Positions 7,483 to 17,292 are shown, numbered from the stretch's first letter. The stretch: 64,000 nt of DNA from Vibrio tapetis subsp. tapetis (GCF_900233005.1 NZ_LT960611.1:186001-250000); one strand, 5' to 3'. Notes: generated from the letters alone by a model not told the origin. Translations and numbers: made by a program.

Positions 7483-7926
7483 TTAAGCGAGTTTAGAGCG
7501 AACTAAACCACTAACTTTACCCATGTCTGCACGCCCTTGAATTTGTGGTTTCAAGACAGCCATTACTTTACCCATGTCTTGCATGCCCGTTGGATTAGAT
7601 TCAGCAATTGCGCTATCAACTAGTGCACTTACTTCTTCTTCACTTAACGGTTGAGGCATAAAGCCTTCAAGTACGGTAATTTCTGCTTTCTCCACGTCAG
7701 CAAGATCTTGACGATTTGCTGATTCATATTGAGCGACAGAATCGCGACGTTGTTTAACCATTTTTACCAGCACAGCAAGAATGTCGTCATCAGAGAGTGT
7801 AATACGCTCATCAACTTCACGTTGCTTAATTGCTGAAAGGGCTAAACGAATAGTGCCAAGGCGCGGTTTGTCCTTGGCTTTCATCGCTAGTTTTTGCTCT
7901 TCTTTGAGTTGGTCAATCAGAGCCAT
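7483..7926 (-). CDS. yqeY: GatB/YqeY domain protein
   Basis: A 147-residue YqeY-family protein, similar to the tail domain of the GatB subunit of tRNA-dependent amidotransferase, with typical segments SAIKQREVDERITLSD and the C-terminal GKVMAVLKPQIQGRADMGKV. The exact function is not established; the domain is thought to contact tRNA. It sits between rpsU (25-base gap) and dnaG, the standard position in Vibrio and relatives. An AAGGACT site precedes the ATG. Confidence 0.93.
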   Translation of the reverse strand: MALIDQLKEEQKLAMKAKDKPRLGTIRLALSAIKQREVDERITLSDDDILAVLVKMVKQRRDSVAQYESANRQDLADVEKAEITVLEGFMPQPLSEEEVSALVDSAIAESNPTGMQDMGKVMAVLKPQIQGRADMGKVSGLVRSKLA

Positions 7927-7951
7927 AACTCAGTCCTTATGGATTAAGTTA

Positions 7952-8167
7952 TTAGTACAGACGAACGCGACGTGCGTTTTCGCGAGCAAGCTTCTTAGCG
8001 TGACGCTTTTGAGCTGCTGCTTTAGCGCGTTTACGTACTGTAGTAGGTTTTTCATAGTGCTCACGACGACGCACTTCAGAAAGGATACCTGCTTTTTCGC
8101 AAGAGCGCTTGAAACGACGTAGAGCTACGTCGAACGGTTCGTTTTCACGTACTTTAACTACTGGCAT
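7952..8167 (-). CDS. rpsU: 30S ribosomal protein S21
   Basis: A 71-residue, very basic protein identical in plan to bacterial S21 ([20 protein letters not shown], ending [14 protein letters not shown]). S21 sits on the 30S platform and helps mRNA base-pair with 16S rRNA at initiation. It is the first gene of the macromolecular synthesis operon, with an AGGTGAAAGG ribosome site and a sigma-70 promoter about 100 bases upstream. Confidence 0.98.
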
Positions 8168-8265
8168 ATGCCTTTCACCTCAGGGGTTATTCGTTAACGC
8201 TGGTACTTTACTAACCAATCACAAATATGAAAGGTCTTTAACCAGCTTGATCAAAATGGTGCGGA

Positions 8266-8295
8266 ATTTTAATCCGATCAGAACCCTTTTGTAAA
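8266..8295 (-). promoter_or_regulatory. Probable promoter of the rpsU-yqeY-dnaG-rpoD operon
   Basis: On the minus strand TTTACA (plus 8290-8295), an 18-base spacer and TAAAAT (plus 8266-8271) lie about 100 bases before the rpsU start. Both boxes match five of six consensus positions. Confidence 0.55.
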
Positions 8296-8374
8296 GTATT
8301 ATCGCAGTCAGAACTGGTTAATTTTTTTCCTAAGCGGTAAACTTGCGCCAATTCTAGCTAATACTGAGAACGTA

Positions 8375-9394
8375 ATGCGCATTTTAGGTATCGAAACTTC
8401 CTGTGATGAAACAGGCATTGCCATCTATGATGATGAGAAAGGGCTCCTTTCGCACCAATTATACAGCCAAGTAAAACTGCATGCCGACTACGGTGGTGTA
8501 GTGCCTGAATTGGCTTCACGTGATCACGTTAAAAAGACGATTCCTCTTATTAAAGCCGCGATGGCTGAAGTGAATTTAACGCCTGCCGACATTGATGGCA
8601 TTGCGTATACCGCAGGGCCAGGCCTTGTTGGCGCTCTGCTTGTCGGTGCCACTATTGGTCGCAGCATCGCCTATGCATGGGATGTACCGGCTGTGCCAGT
8701 GCACCATATGGAAGGTCATTTGTTGGCCCCAATGCTTGAAGATACACCGCCGTCATTTCCATTTATTGCTCTGCTTGTTTCTGGTGGTCACACCATGATA
8801 GTGGAAGTAAAAGGCATCGGTGAATATAAAATTCTTGGTGAATCTGTCGATGACGCGGCAGGGGAAGCGTTCGATAAAACAGCAAAACTTATGGGGCTAG
8901 ATTACCCTGGTGGGCCGCTGCTATCGCGTTTGGCTGAAAAAGGAACACCAGGGCGTTTTAAATTTCCTCGTCCGATGACTAATGTACCAGGGCTTGATAT
9001 GAGCTTCTCTGGTTTAAAAACATTTGCAGCTAATACTATTGCAGCAAATGACAATGACGATCAAACTCGCGCTGATATTGCGCATGCATTCCAAGAGGCC
9101 GTGTGTGCCACTTTGGTGATTAAGTGTCGCCGAGCACTCGAGCAAACGGGTATGAAGCGAATTGTGATTGCTGGTGGTGTGAGTGCAAACAAACAGCTGC
9201 GAGCTTCACTGGAGCAGTTGGCTAAAAAAATTGGCGGCGAAGTGTTTTACCCAAGGACTGAGTTTTGTACCGACAACGGTGCAATGATCGCCTATGCAGG
9301 TATGCAGCGCCTTAAAAACGGTGAAGTGTCTGACCTTGGCGTCGAAGCCAAACCAAGATGGCCGATTGATCAACTTGAGTCGATTAATCGCTAA
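8375..9394 (+). CDS. tsaD: tRNA t6A37 threonylcarbamoyltransferase TsaD
   Basis: A 339-residue ASKHA-fold protein that, with TsaB and TsaE, transfers threonylcarbamoyl to A37 of ANN-decoding tRNAs. The start [14 protein letters not shown] is the canonical one. The iron-binding histidines are His111 and His115 (HHMEGHL); the nucleotide-binding LLVSGGHT and the C-terminal [13 protein letters not shown] and [11 protein letters not shown] motifs are all present. It is divergent from rpsU, as in most gammaproteobacteria, and is followed by a terminator at 9415. It was called gcp in older annotations; the glycoprotease activity is not accepted any more. Confidence 0.97.
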   Translation: MRILGIETSCDETGIAIYDDEKGLLSHQLYSQVKLHADYGGVVPELASRDHVKKTIPLIKAAMAEVNLTPADIDGIAYTAGPGLVGALLVGATIGRSIAYAWDVPAVPVHHMEGHLLAPMLEDTPPSFPFIALLVSGGHTMIVEVKGIGEYKILGESVDDAAGEAFDKTAKLMGLDYPGGPLLSRLAEKGTPGRFKFPRPMTNVPGLDMSFSGLKTFAANTIAANDNDDQTRADIAHAFQEAVCATLVIKCRRALEQTGMKRIVIAGGVSANKQLRASLEQLAKKIGGEVFYPRTEFCTDNGAMIAYAGMQRLKNGEVSDLGVEAKPRWPIDQLESINR

Positions 9395-9414
9395 ATAAAA
9401 CAGAGTTTAAAAAC

Positions 9415-9445
9415 ACGGCAGCTTATCGATATAAGCTGCCGTTTT
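9415..9445 (+). terminator. Terminator of tsaD
   Basis: A 12-bp perfect stem (ACGGCAGCTTAT against its complement) with a CGAT loop and a short T run, 20 bases after the tsaD stop. Confidence 0.8.
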
Positions 9446-9493
9446 CATTTGAATTGAACAACAGAAAAAGCTAATCAAGCATAAGGAAATATC

Positions 9494-10309
9494 ATGGCTA
9501 TATTCTCTCGTCATAATCACAACATGCACTATTTAGATGTAGGCAAGGGACCAGTATTGTTGTTTGGCCACAGCTACCTTTGGAACAGCAAAATGTGGGC
9601 GCCCCAAATTGAAGCTTTGAGTCAGAATTATCGCTGTATCGTACCGGATTTATGGGCTCACGGTGAGTCAGAGGCTCTGCCAAAGCAAACCACAAACTTA
9701 CAAGATTACGCGGCCGATCTCTTAGCGCTAATGGATCATTTAGAAGTAGAGCACTTCAACATTGTTGGTTTGTCGGTAGGTGGTATGTGGGGAACAGAGT
9801 TAGCAATGCTTGCACCTCAACGTGTGAAGTCTCTGGTTATCATGGATACCTTTATTGGGTTAGAGCCTGAAATTACGCATCAGCGATACTTCGCCATGTT
9901 AGATGGAATAACGGCAGCGAAAAGCGTTCCTGCTCCCATTGTAGAAGCAGTGGCTCCTCTGTTCTTCGCTAATGATGCAAAGCAAGATAATCCAGAGCTG
10001 GTTCAGGGGTTTGAAAGCTATTTGGCTAGCCTTAAAGGTCAAGCGGCTGTTGACGTGGCGCGAGTTGGCCGAATTGTATTTGGGCGCCGTGATCAGTTTG
10101 AAGAAATCGAAAACTTAGCCCTACCGGTGTTAATCATGGTCGGCGATCAAGATAAACCAAGACCTGTGTTTGAATCTTACTTAATGCAAGATGCAATCAC
10201 GGGGAGTGAGTTAGTGGTTATTCCAAATGCTGGTCACATCAGTAACTTAGAGCAGCCAGCTTTTGTTACTGAGAAGCTGACGGCATTTTTGGAAGCTAAC
10301 GCGATCTGA
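9494..10309 (+). CDS. Alpha/beta-fold hydrolase
   Basis: A 271-residue soluble alpha/beta hydrolase. The oxyanion region is LLFGHSYLWNSKMW, the nucleophile elbow is VGLSVGGMWG (serine near residue 95), the acid is probably in MVGDQDKPRP and the histidine in NAGHISNLEQP, so the triad is complete. The substrate cannot be told from sequence; the family includes esterases, lactonases and acyl hydrolases. It has a good AAGGA ribosome site and no signal peptide. It is convergent with plsY, only 5 bases apart, and no functional link is implied. Confidence 0.85.
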   Translation: MAIFSRHNHNMHYLDVGKGPVLLFGHSYLWNSKMWAPQIEALSQNYRCIVPDLWAHGESEALPKQTTNLQDYAADLLALMDHLEVEHFNIVGLSVGGMWGTELAMLAPQRVKSLVIMDTFIGLEPEITHQRYFAMLDGITAAKSVPAPIVEAVAPLFFANDAKQDNPELVQGFESYLASLKGQAAVDVARVGRIVFGRRDQFEEIENLALPVLIMVGDQDKPRPVFESYLMQDAITGSELVVIPNAGHISNLEQPAFVTEKLTAFLEANAI

Positions 10310-10314
10310 ATCCG

Positions 10315-10917
10315 CTAGGCTTTAGATGAGGTACGGTTACCTACTTTGGGTTCCGTACCATCATACAAGCGGCGGATATTTTGATGATGGCGAAGGATAA
10401 TCAAACAACACAACATCGAGACGGGTAGGGTGTAATCTGGCGCGACCCACCATGTAAATAATGGGGCAATGAGTGCAGTGACGATCGCCGCAAATGACGA
10501 ATAACGCGTAAAAAATATCACTACAAGCCAAGTCGTCATTAACATGGCGGTTAAATCTAACCCCATGGGGGCCATGGCTCCTAATGCCGTCGCCACTCCT
10601 TTTCCACCTTGGAAGTGAAAAAACAGCGGGTACATATGCCCCAAGCAAGCCGCAATACCCACCAAACCTAAAATAACGTCATCGACATTAAGGTACCAAC
10701 TTAGCCAAACAGGTATCGTTCCTTTCAACATGTCACATAATAAAACTGCGGCTGCTGCGGGCTTTGAACCACTACGAAGTACGTTGGTTGCCCCAGGATT
10801 TTTTGATCCTGTGGTGCGTGGATCTTTAATTTTCAGCAGTCGACAAATCAAAACCGCACTCGAAATCGAACCTAATAAATAGGCCAATATGATCATAATT
10901 AGTGCGGTAGCGGTCAT
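10315..10917 (-). CDS. plsY: Glycerol-3-phosphate acyltransferase PlsY
   Basis: A 200-residue inner-membrane protein with about five transmembrane helices. It uses acyl-phosphate (made by PlsX) to acylate glycerol-3-phosphate, the first step of phospholipid synthesis. The three PlsY motifs are visible: [11 protein letters not shown] at the start, [12 protein letters not shown], and [14 protein letters not shown]. It is divergent from folB, an arrangement also found in E. coli (ygiH/folB). Confidence 0.96.
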   Translation of the reverse strand: MTATALIMIILAYLLGSISSAVLICRLLKIKDPRTTGSKNPGATNVLRSGSKPAAAAVLLCDMLKGTIPVWLSWYLNVDDVILGLVGIAACLGHMYPLFFHFQGGKGVATALGAMAPMGLDLTAMLMTTWLVVIFFTRYSSFAAIVTALIAPLFTWWVAPDYTLPVSMLCCLIILRHHQNIRRLYDGTEPKVGNRTSSKA

Positions 10918-11033
10918 TGCTTTCCTTATGCAGCAAAGTTAATGCTGAATAGCTGGATGATTTTTAGTATATTTTACGGGTTTTTCTTTCAAATGGGTAT
11001 CCGACCTGTAGAAGAGTTGATTAAGGATCAAAA

Positions 11034-11393
11034 ATGGCACTGGACAAAGTTTTTATTGAGCAATTAGAAGTTATTACTACGATCGGTGTTTACGACTGGG
11101 AACAAGAGATCAAACAGAAGCTGGTTTTGGATCTTGAAATGGCTCACGACAACCGCCCTGCGGGAAAAAGTGATGATGTCGTCGATGCGCTGGATTACTC
11201 AAAAGTAAGTGAAGCCGTATTGAACCACATTGAAACAGGTCGCTTTTTATTGGTAGAGCGAGTGGCTGAAGAAATTGCAGAGTTGATCATGACTCAATTC
11301 TCAGTGCCGTGGATCAAAATCCGTTTGACTAAGCCTGGCGCTGTACCGCAAGCAAGTGGCGTTGGGGTGATCATCGAACGAGGCACTTTATGA
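11034..11393 (+). CDS. folB: Dihydroneopterin aldolase
   Basis: A 119-residue FolB that converts 7,8-dihydroneopterin to 6-hydroxymethyl-dihydropterin and glycolaldehyde in folate synthesis. Typical features are the start MALDKVFIEQLEVITTIGVYDWE, the DALDYSKV substrate-binding segment and the VERVAEEIAE helix. Its stop overlaps the folK ATG by four bases (ATGA), coupling two consecutive pathway steps. Confidence 0.96.
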   Translation: MALDKVFIEQLEVITTIGVYDWEQEIKQKLVLDLEMAHDNRPAGKSDDVVDALDYSKVSEAVLNHIETGRFLLVERVAEEIAELIMTQFSVPWIKIRLTKPGAVPQASGVGVIIERGTL

Positions 11394-11872
11394 TAACGAC
11401 CTACATTGGAGTAGGATCAAACATAGAGCGTGACAAGCACGTTCGTGTTGCGTTAGAAGAATTAGAACAGCTTGGTGAAGCGTTACGCTGTTCAACGGTG
11501 TATGACTGCGCGGCGGTCGGTTTTTCGAGTCATTCTTTTTACAACTTGGTTGTAGAACTGAAAACGTCACATTCCTTACGCAATTTCATGCAAAAATTGC
11601 GTGAGATTGAATTGAAGTGGGGCAGAGAGCCCGATGCTCAAAAACTGCAAGACCGCACGTTAGATTTAGATATCATTTTGTTTGGTGAAGAAGTGTCGGC
11701 TTCTTGCCCGCAATTACCACGAGACGATATCTTTAAATTCGCGTTTGTTATTCAACCATTATACGAATTGTGCCCTGATCGAGTCATTCCACAAGATGGC
11801 CGAACGGTGGCGCAAGTTTGGCAAACCCATTCTGACTTAGATTCACTGATCGCAGTGGATCTTTTTAAATAG
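11390..11872 (+). CDS. folK: Hydroxymethyl-dihydropterin pyrophosphokinase
   Basis: A 160-residue HPPK, which pyrophosphorylates the product of FolB. The ThyGS start [12 protein letters not shown], the FYNLVVEL strand and the signature [14 protein letters not shown] are present. It is translationally coupled to folB (ATGA overlap), and uppP starts 10 bases after its stop. This is a second type of folK-like gene often seen beside folB in vibrios; whether another folK exists elsewhere near panB cannot be seen here. Confidence 0.92.
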   Translation: MITTYIGVGSNIERDKHVRVALEELEQLGEALRCSTVYDCAAVGFSSHSFYNLVVELKTSHSLRNFMQKLREIELKWGREPDAQKLQDRTLDLDIILFGEEVSASCPQLPRDDIFKFAFVIQPLYELCPDRVIPQDGRTVAQVWQTHSDLDSLIAVDLFK

Positions 11873-11882
11873 TGAAGATGCA

Positions 11883-12686
11883 ATGAGTTATTTTGAAGCC
11901 TTTATGTTGGCGCTTATTCAAGGCCTAACGGAATTTTTACCTATTTCGAGTTCTGCTCACTTGATCCTACCCTCTGCAATTTTAGGTTGGGAAGATCAAG
12001 GCCTAGCTTTTGATGTGGCGGTTCATGTTGGTACCTTGCTGGCGGTTGTGATCTATTTCCGCAAAGAAGTGATCACGTTGTTTGGGGCGTTATTTGGTTC
12101 CATATTTAAAGGTGACCGCAGTAAAGAAGCCAGATTGGCATGGATGATAGTGCTAGCGACGATCCCGGCTTGTGTGTTCGGCTTGTTCATGAAAGACATC
12201 ATCGAGCTTTACTTACGCAGTGCGTGGGTGATCGCAACCACCACCATCGTGTTTGCTTTACTTCTTTGGTGGGTTGATAACAACGCAAAGTTAACCGATG
12301 ACGAATACGTGGCGGATTGGAAAAAGTCGCTGTTTATTGGTCTGTCTCAAGCTGTGGCAATTATCCCGGGTACTTCTCGTTCTGGCGCAACCATTACGGC
12401 TGCGTTATATCTTGGTTTTACCCGTGAAGCTGCCGCACGTTTTTCATTTTTAATGTCGATACCGATCATTACTTTGGCGGGTGGCTACTTAGGCCTGAAA
12501 CTGGCCATGAGTGGGGACCCGATACATGTAGGTTTTCTGCTAACGGGCATCGTAACGTCATTTATTAGTGCGTATATCTGTATTCACTATTTCTTAAAGC
12601 TGATCTCGCGCATGGGCATGCTGCCATTCGTTATCTATCGTCTGATCTTAGGCTTCGGTCTATTTGCTTTCTTGATGATGGGGTAA
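11883..12686 (+). CDS. uppP: Undecaprenyl-diphosphatase UppP (BacA)
   Basis: A 267-residue integral membrane phosphatase with about eight helices that recycles undecaprenyl diphosphate for wall and polysaccharide synthesis. The two catalytic motifs are intact: the (E/Q)-rich [13 protein letters not shown] near residues 17-29 and [14 protein letters not shown] near 162-175. It follows folK by 10 bases, so it is probably co-transcribed with folBK. Higher dosage of this protein confers bacitracin tolerance in other bacteria. Confidence 0.97.
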   Translation: MSYFEAFMLALIQGLTEFLPISSSAHLILPSAILGWEDQGLAFDVAVHVGTLLAVVIYFRKEVITLFGALFGSIFKGDRSKEARLAWMIVLATIPACVFGLFMKDIIELYLRSAWVIATTTIVFALLLWWVDNNAKLTDDEYVADWKKSLFIGLSQAVAIIPGTSRSGATITAALYLGFTREAAARFSFLMSIPIITLAGGYLGLKLAMSGDPIHVGFLLTGIVTSFISAYICIHYFLKLISRMGMLPFVIYRLILGFGLFAFLMMG

Positions 12687-12740
12687 AAGCCGAATACAGA
12701 ATTCGCTTTGCTTACGAGAGTATAGAGTTCTAGAAACAAC

Positions 12741-12778
12741 AAGAGCCTAAAGGTTTTACACTTTTAGGCTCTTCTTTT
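12741..12778 (+). terminator. Terminator between uppP and cca
   Basis: An 11-bp stem (AAGAGCCTAAA against TTTAGGCTCTT) followed by CTTTTTC. It lies between convergent uppP and cca; the plus-strand T tract is clearer than the minus one. Confidence 0.7.
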
Positions 12779-12826
12779 TCTGTATTCTCAGGGCAAAGCC
12801 CGTCTCTGGATTCGCTGTTTTCTGCT

Positions 12827-14044
12827 CTATCGCTTTATATCTGCAATCGCTTCGATTCTTCGCTTATCCAACTCATCTCGAATTGCTTTGCCTTGAAAAC
12901 CATCTGCGACCACCTGTTGCACGTCTACTGCCATTGCGGCTTCATATGCTAAGAGGAACATCCCGCTTTGTTCGTAGGGCATGTTTTCACAGCCTAGGCG
13001 ACCTAGGTGGTCAGCCTCACAACAAAGTAGTATTTGTTTAAAACGGTCGGGCTTACGCCATGCATCCATTTTGTTGAGAATTTTTAGCATGGTACTTGGC
13101 TTAAGCTCTGGCGCTCGATGCACATTGGTGTGGTGTTCACAAACCAGTAAAGCTAAATCGCGATAATCATTCGGTACTTTGATTCGATTGCACAAGGCTT
13201 TAATAATTTTCAGCCCAGTATGGCAATGCATTTTGTGACTAGGCCATTCACTTTCAGGCGTAATGCCTTTACCTAAGTCGTGTACTTGCGCAGCAAACCG
13301 AACTATAGGTGACGAGCTAAGTTTTGCGGCTTGGTCTGCCACCATCAAGGTATGAATGCCTGTGTCTATTTCTGGGTGCCATTTTTCAGGTTGCGGTACA
13401 CCAAATAGGCAGTCAACTTCTGGAAGTACAACGGCGAGCGCCTGACAGTCACGCAGAGCGCTTAGAAAGACACTTGGCTTTTGGGTTAAAAGGGACTTTT
13501 GCCACTCTTGCCATACTCGCTCGGCGGTAAGGTGAGCCAGCTCTCCACTGGTCACGATGTCGATCATTAACTGGTTGGTTGAAGCGTGTACCTGAAAGTT
13601 AAGTGGCGCTAACTTGGCAGCAAAACGAGCCACTCGCAATACACGTAATGGATCTTCACTGAATGCAGGCGAAACATGACGCAATAGGCGAGCACCGATA
13701 TCTTGCTGGCCGCCATAGGGGTCGAACAATTCACCTTCTGTACTTTGTGCTATCGCATTAATGGTTAAGTCGCGTCGGATAAGATCTTCTTCCAATGTTA
13801 CATCGGGCGCGGCGTAACACTCAAAGCCTGTGTAGCCATGGCCTGATTTTCGCTCTGTACGAGCCAATGCATATTCTTCATTGGTTTTTGGGTGTAAGAA
13901 GACAGGGAAGTCTTTACCGACGGTTTGAAAGCCTTGGTTAAGCATTTGTTGCGGGGTAGTTCCCACTACCACCCAATCGCGGTCATGCACTTTTAAACCG
14001 AGTAATTGATCACGAACGGCTCCACCAACTAAATATACTTCCAA
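12827..14044 (-). CDS. cca: CCA tRNA nucleotidyltransferase, bifunctional
   Basis: Class II CCA-adding enzyme with an HD domain, 405 residues from the chosen start. The start is a TTG at 14042-14044, because the family begins M-(E/Q)-VYLVGGAVRDQLLG and a TAGGAG site lies 7 bases upstream; an ATG further upstream would add 42 unrelated residues and overlap gspA. The nucleotidyltransferase core has GGAVRD and the DRDWVVVG catalytic carboxylates, then RRDLTINAIA; the C-terminal half has the HD-type motif VHDLGKG and EHHTNVHRA, linked to phosphatase and phosphodiesterase activity in E. coli. It builds or repairs the tRNA 3' CCA. Confidence 0.95.
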   Translation of the reverse strand: MEVYLVGGAVRDQLLGLKVHDRDWVVVGTTPQQMLNQGFQTVGKDFPVFLHPKTNEEYALARTERKSGHGYTGFECYAAPDVTLEEDLIRRDLTINAIAQSTEGELFDPYGGQQDIGARLLRHVSPAFSEDPLRVLRVARFAAKLAPLNFQVHASTNQLMIDIVTSGELAHLTAERVWQEWQKSLLTQKPSVFLSALRDCQALAVVLPEVDCLFGVPQPEKWHPEIDTGIHTLMVADQAAKLSSSPIVRFAAQVHDLGKGITPESEWPSHKMHCHTGLKIIKALCNRIKVPNDYRDLALLVCEHHTNVHRAPELKPSTMLKILNKMDAWRKPDRFKQILLCCEADHLGRLGCENMPYEQSGMFLLAYEAAMAVDVQQVVADGFQGKAIRDELDKRRIEAIADIKR

Positions 14045-14127
14045 CTTTGAGCTCCTAAATGAGACAGATGCTTTACTTTCCATCCTGCAATGGTAGTTTG
14101 CTTGAATCTTAGCGAAGAGACATGAGT

Positions 14128-15777
14128 ATGTATAAGGATTTTTTTGGCTTTGCGGAAGCACCGTTTTCAATTGTGCCTAACGCCCGTTATATCTTTTTGA
14201 GTGAGCGTCACCGGGAAGCCATTAACCATTTACAGGCAGGGCTTGGAAACGGTGGTGGTTTTGCCATGCTAACAGGCGAGGTGGGTACGGGGAAAACAAC
14301 CGTATCCAAAGCGATATTGGCAGGGCTTCCTGATGACGTGCGTGCAGGGTTATTGTTAAACCCCACCTATTCGTGTTCTGATTTATTGGAATCAATCTGT
14401 GATGAGTACAATCTGGCTTATCCAGAAAACGCATCGCTAAAAGTACTCACTAAAGCTATTCATCACTATTTGTTGAGCAACCATGAGCAAGGTGCACAAA
14501 CTTTGTTGGTGATTGATGAGGCGCAACACTTAGCGGTTGATGTACTTGAACAGCTAAGATTGCTGACCAATTTAGAAACCGACACCGAAAAGCTACTTAA
14601 GGTGTTACTTATTGGCCAACCCGAATTACAGGCAAACTTGCAGACCACAGAACTTCGCCAACTGGCACAGAGAATTACAGGCCGCTATCATTTGTTGCCA
14701 CTTAGCCAAGATGAAGTGCTGCAGTATATTGAATTTCGCTGTACCAAAGCTGGTGGCAAACAAAATCTCTTTTCCATGGGGGCGATGAAGGCTGTGGCTA
14801 AATCTACCCAGGGTGTCCCCCGCTTAATTAACCTAATTTGCGATAAGTCGCTGCAATACGCGTATCAATCTGGTGAAAACAGCATTAGCGCCAAGTTAGC
14901 GACGCTGGCTTGTCAGGATGTCATGGCATTTCAGGCTCCGATGTCTCAATCTTTGTCGGTTGAAAGACCCGGCTCTAAGGCGGTTTATAGTGCCAATTCA
15001 TCGTTATTCGCTACTCTAGTTCAGGTTGGTTTTACTGCGTTAGTCAGTGTGGGCTTAGCTGCAGGGTCTTACCTGGCAACGCCTCAGGTAATGACGTGGT
15101 ATCAGGAGCAATATGGCTCTCAAGTGAAGGTCGAGCCTTCTCGCAAAGTTGCAAAAATCATCAGTGTTGAATCAAGTTTGCAGCCTTATCTTTCTCAGGC
15201 GGTAGATAATGTAGCAGCAGTGCAAGAGCTATATAAAGTATGGGGCCTGAAGGCGTCCATTGTTGATGGCAATTGCAGCGAAAGAAATCCCGGGCCATAT
15301 TATTGCGAGCAAGCTCGTGCTGATTTTTCTCAAATAGTTAAAACGGATCGTCCTGTGGTACTAAAAATGCGGGTCGGAGACGAAAACTTCTATTCAGTTC
15401 TCTACCGTGTGGATGGCCAAAGTGCGGAATTATTAATGGCAAACAAGCGCATTCAAGTACCGAGACAATGGCTAGAAGATAACTGGCAAGGGGAGTATCA
15501 GTATTTGTGGTATAGCCCGATTAATCAGACGTTGAAACCAGGCCAATATGGGGCATTGGTTAGGGTATTAGACCAGCAAGTGTCGAAGGCCATTGGTGAG
15601 CCTGAATCTGGTAATGATCAATTTGACGCTGGGTTAAAAGGTAAGGTAGAAGCATTTCAACGTTGGCAAGGGTTGGATGTAGACGGTATTGCTGGTAGAA
15701 ACACCTTGATTAAAATCGACAGTATAATTAATAAAGCTGCTCCTCGACTTCGTTTTGAAGAAGGAGTTAAGTTATGA
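14128..15777 (+). CDS. gspA: Type II secretion assembly ATPase GspA (ExeA)
   Basis: About 549 residues from the second ATG, which gives the canonical ExeA start MYKDFFGFAEAPFSI and an 8-base spacing from GAAGAG; an ATG six bases earlier is possible. The N-terminal AAA ATPase has Walker A GEVGTGKTTVS (near 48-58) and Walker B LLVIDEAQHL. A transmembrane helix follows near residue 300 (LVQVGFTALVSVGLAAGSYL), then a periplasmic part with a C39-peptidase-like fold and a C-terminal peptidoglycan-binding domain (LKGKVEAFQRWQGLDVDGIAGRNT split across the end). In Aeromonas it works with ExeB to place the GspD secretin through the wall. It is divergent from cca and overlaps gspB by four bases. Confidence 0.93.
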   Translation: MYKDFFGFAEAPFSIVPNARYIFLSERHREAINHLQAGLGNGGGFAMLTGEVGTGKTTVSKAILAGLPDDVRAGLLLNPTYSCSDLLESICDEYNLAYPENASLKVLTKAIHHYLLSNHEQGAQTLLVIDEAQHLAVDVLEQLRLLTNLETDTEKLLKVLLIGQPELQANLQTTELRQLAQRITGRYHLLPLSQDEVLQYIEFRCTKAGGKQNLFSMGAMKAVAKSTQGVPRLINLICDKSLQYAYQSGENSISAKLATLACQDVMAFQAPMSQSLSVERPGSKAVYSANSSLFATLVQVGFTALVSVGLAAGSYLATPQVMTWYQEQYGSQVKVEPSRKVAKIISVESSLQPYLSQAVDNVAAVQELYKVWGLKASIVDGNCSERNPGPYYCEQARADFSQIVKTDRPVVLKMRVGDENFYSVLYRVDGQSAELLMANKRIQVPRQWLEDNWQGEYQYLWYSPINQTLKPGQYGALVRVLDQQVSKAIGEPESGNDQFDAGLKGKVEAFQRWQGLDVDGIAGRNTLIKIDSIINKAAPRLRFEEGVKL

Positions 15778-16493
15778 GTTTATCTATAAAGCAGGCAGCT
15801 ATCGTACTGCTACCTAGCCTAATCGCGGGAGCCATTGGGTACTCACAATATCAGCCTCAGCAAGCACAATCAGAAGGACTTATTAAACCGTCCGAATTGG
15901 CACCAATCAGTTTGATAAAAGTGGTGCCTTATCCTGAGTTTGAAAATTTGGCGCTTATTGAAAGAAACGTCAACCCAAGTCGTACTCAAGTAGCCGTTGC
16001 TCCTATTCGTTTTGTTAACGGGGAGGTGCTTGAAGGCGAAGAAATAAATGATCCTCTGGTATCGACAGACCCAACGCCAACAGAGTCAGTCTCGGCTAAA
16101 TCGACTAGTCATCACTCCGATGGCGTTGAATTTGAAGAGTTAGACTTATCTTCACTTTCACCTGAGCTTGCACAGCAAATTCAAGATGCTTTTACCTCCA
16201 CTGATGCTCAGAGTTCGGACTATGCATATGATGACAAAAAAGAAAGCCCAGTCGTTTCTTTGCAAAATGAAGGACAGAGGTTTGCTGGTAAGTTGCCAGC
16301 GATGAACCTACAGACGCACATGTTTGCTTCTAATCAACAAGGTCGCTGGATTAAAGTAAATGGCAAAGAAGTGCATGAAGGGGAGTGGATAACGCCTCAG
16401 GTACAACTGATGACTATCAATCCACGCAATGTCGTGATCAGTTATGACGGTGAGCAAATAGAAATGCCGGCATTGTATGAATGGCGAGGCTAG
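15774..16493 (+). CDS. gspB: Type II secretion protein GspB (ExeB)
   Basis: A 239-residue bitopic protein: a single N-terminal hydrophobic helix (IKQAAIVLLPSLIAGAIGY), a low-complexity acidic linker (about 90-180) and the C-terminal T2SSB domain (LPAMNLQTHMFASN then WIKVNGKEVHEG and VVISYDGEQIEMPALYEW). It partners GspA in secretin assembly. The ATGA overlap with gspA indicates coupled translation of an obligate pair. The rest of the type II secretion operon (gspC-N) is not in this window. Confidence 0.92.
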   Translation: MSLSIKQAAIVLLPSLIAGAIGYSQYQPQQAQSEGLIKPSELAPISLIKVVPYPEFENLALIERNVNPSRTQVAVAPIRFVNGEVLEGEEINDPLVSTDPTPTESVSAKSTSHHSDGVEFEELDLSSLSPELAQQIQDAFTSTDAQSSDYAYDDKKESPVVSLQNEGQRFAGKLPAMNLQTHMFASNQQGRWIKVNGKEVHEGEWITPQVQLMTINPRNVVISYDGEQIEMPALYEWRG

Positions 16494-16523
16494 AAAGCTT
16501 TGCTACGTGTGTGAGGAAAAACT

Positions 16524-16553
16524 AAAAAAGGCGACCTAGAGTCGCCTTTTTTC
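16524..16553. terminator. Bidirectional terminator between gspB and ygiM
   Basis: A 12-bp stem AAAAAAGGCGAC / GTCGCCTTTTTT with a 5-base loop separates the convergent gspB and ygiM genes; it has T runs in both directions. Confidence 0.85.
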
Positions 16554-16568
16554 TTATTGGGCTAGTGA

Positions 16569-17180
16569 TTAGCTCCAACCGTTTGGTGATTTTTTTCGGC
16601 TTGGGATCATGTGGGGCAGCAATAGGCCGAACAACAAACCAAGGCCCGCAACACCGCCACCATACATAAAGTATTTGAGCAGCAAATCTTCTTTTTGTGT
16701 ATCTAGCTTGGCACGAAGCTGACGAACTTCGTCTTGCGAAGTCAGAAGTTGTTTGTTCATTTCACTCTGGCTCGACTCTAAATCTTTAATTTGAGTATTA
16801 CGCGCAGCAAGAGATTCAACAAGACCTGCTTTTGCTTCATCAGAGCTTTGACGAGCTGTCGCCAGTTTCTCTTTTACTTCGGTTAGTTCTTTTTCTAACA
16901 AAGGTAAACGTTCAGCCATGCTTGGTACTTTAGATACAAACTTACTCTCAACCCAACCCTTACGACCTTTTGAGTCGACGATCTCGCTGTAACCAGCTTT
17001 ACGGTCAGCATTGACTAGGTTGACTTTATCACCAGCGTTTACACTACCAATAATGCGAAACTGATTGCTTGGACCTGCATGCATGTAGGTAAATAGGTTA
17101 TCTGAAATGTAGCGGTTTTGAGCGTAACTGGTCGGCACTAAGAAAAGTGTCATGACAATCAAGCTAAGTAGTTTTTTCAC
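16569..17180 (-). CDS. ygiM: SH3-domain membrane protein YgiM (TIGR04211 family)
   Basis: A 203-residue protein with a cleavable signal peptide (MKKLLSLIVMTLFLVPTSYA), a bacterial SH3 domain (LFTYMHAGPSNQFRIIG to GWVESKFVS, about 28-85), a coiled coil (about 90-160) and a C-terminal transmembrane helix (YGGGVAGLGLLFGLLLPHM) with a basic tail. It is probably anchored in the inner membrane with the SH3 domain in the periplasm. Its function is not established. It sits next to cca/uppP as in E. coli. The IS4 copy lies about 110 bases upstream of its start and may have separated it from distal promoter elements. Confidence 0.9.
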   Translation of the reverse strand: MKKLLSLIVMTLFLVPTSYAQNRYISDNLFTYMHAGPSNQFRIIGSVNAGDKVNLVNADRKAGYSEIVDSKGRKGWVESKFVSKVPSMAERLPLLEKELTEVKEKLATARQSSDEAKAGLVESLAARNTQIKDLESSQSEMNKQLLTSQDEVRQLRAKLDTQKEDLLLKYFMYGGGVAGLGLLFGLLLPHMIPSRKKSPNGWS

Positions 17181-17292
17181 AATATGTCCCTTAATTGATA
17201 CTTGTGCGAGACGACGGCGTAGGAAGATGCCGTTCTAATCAAAATACAATGAGGGAATAGTAAGAAGTTTCGAGGCTTGGTGCAACAAAAGA

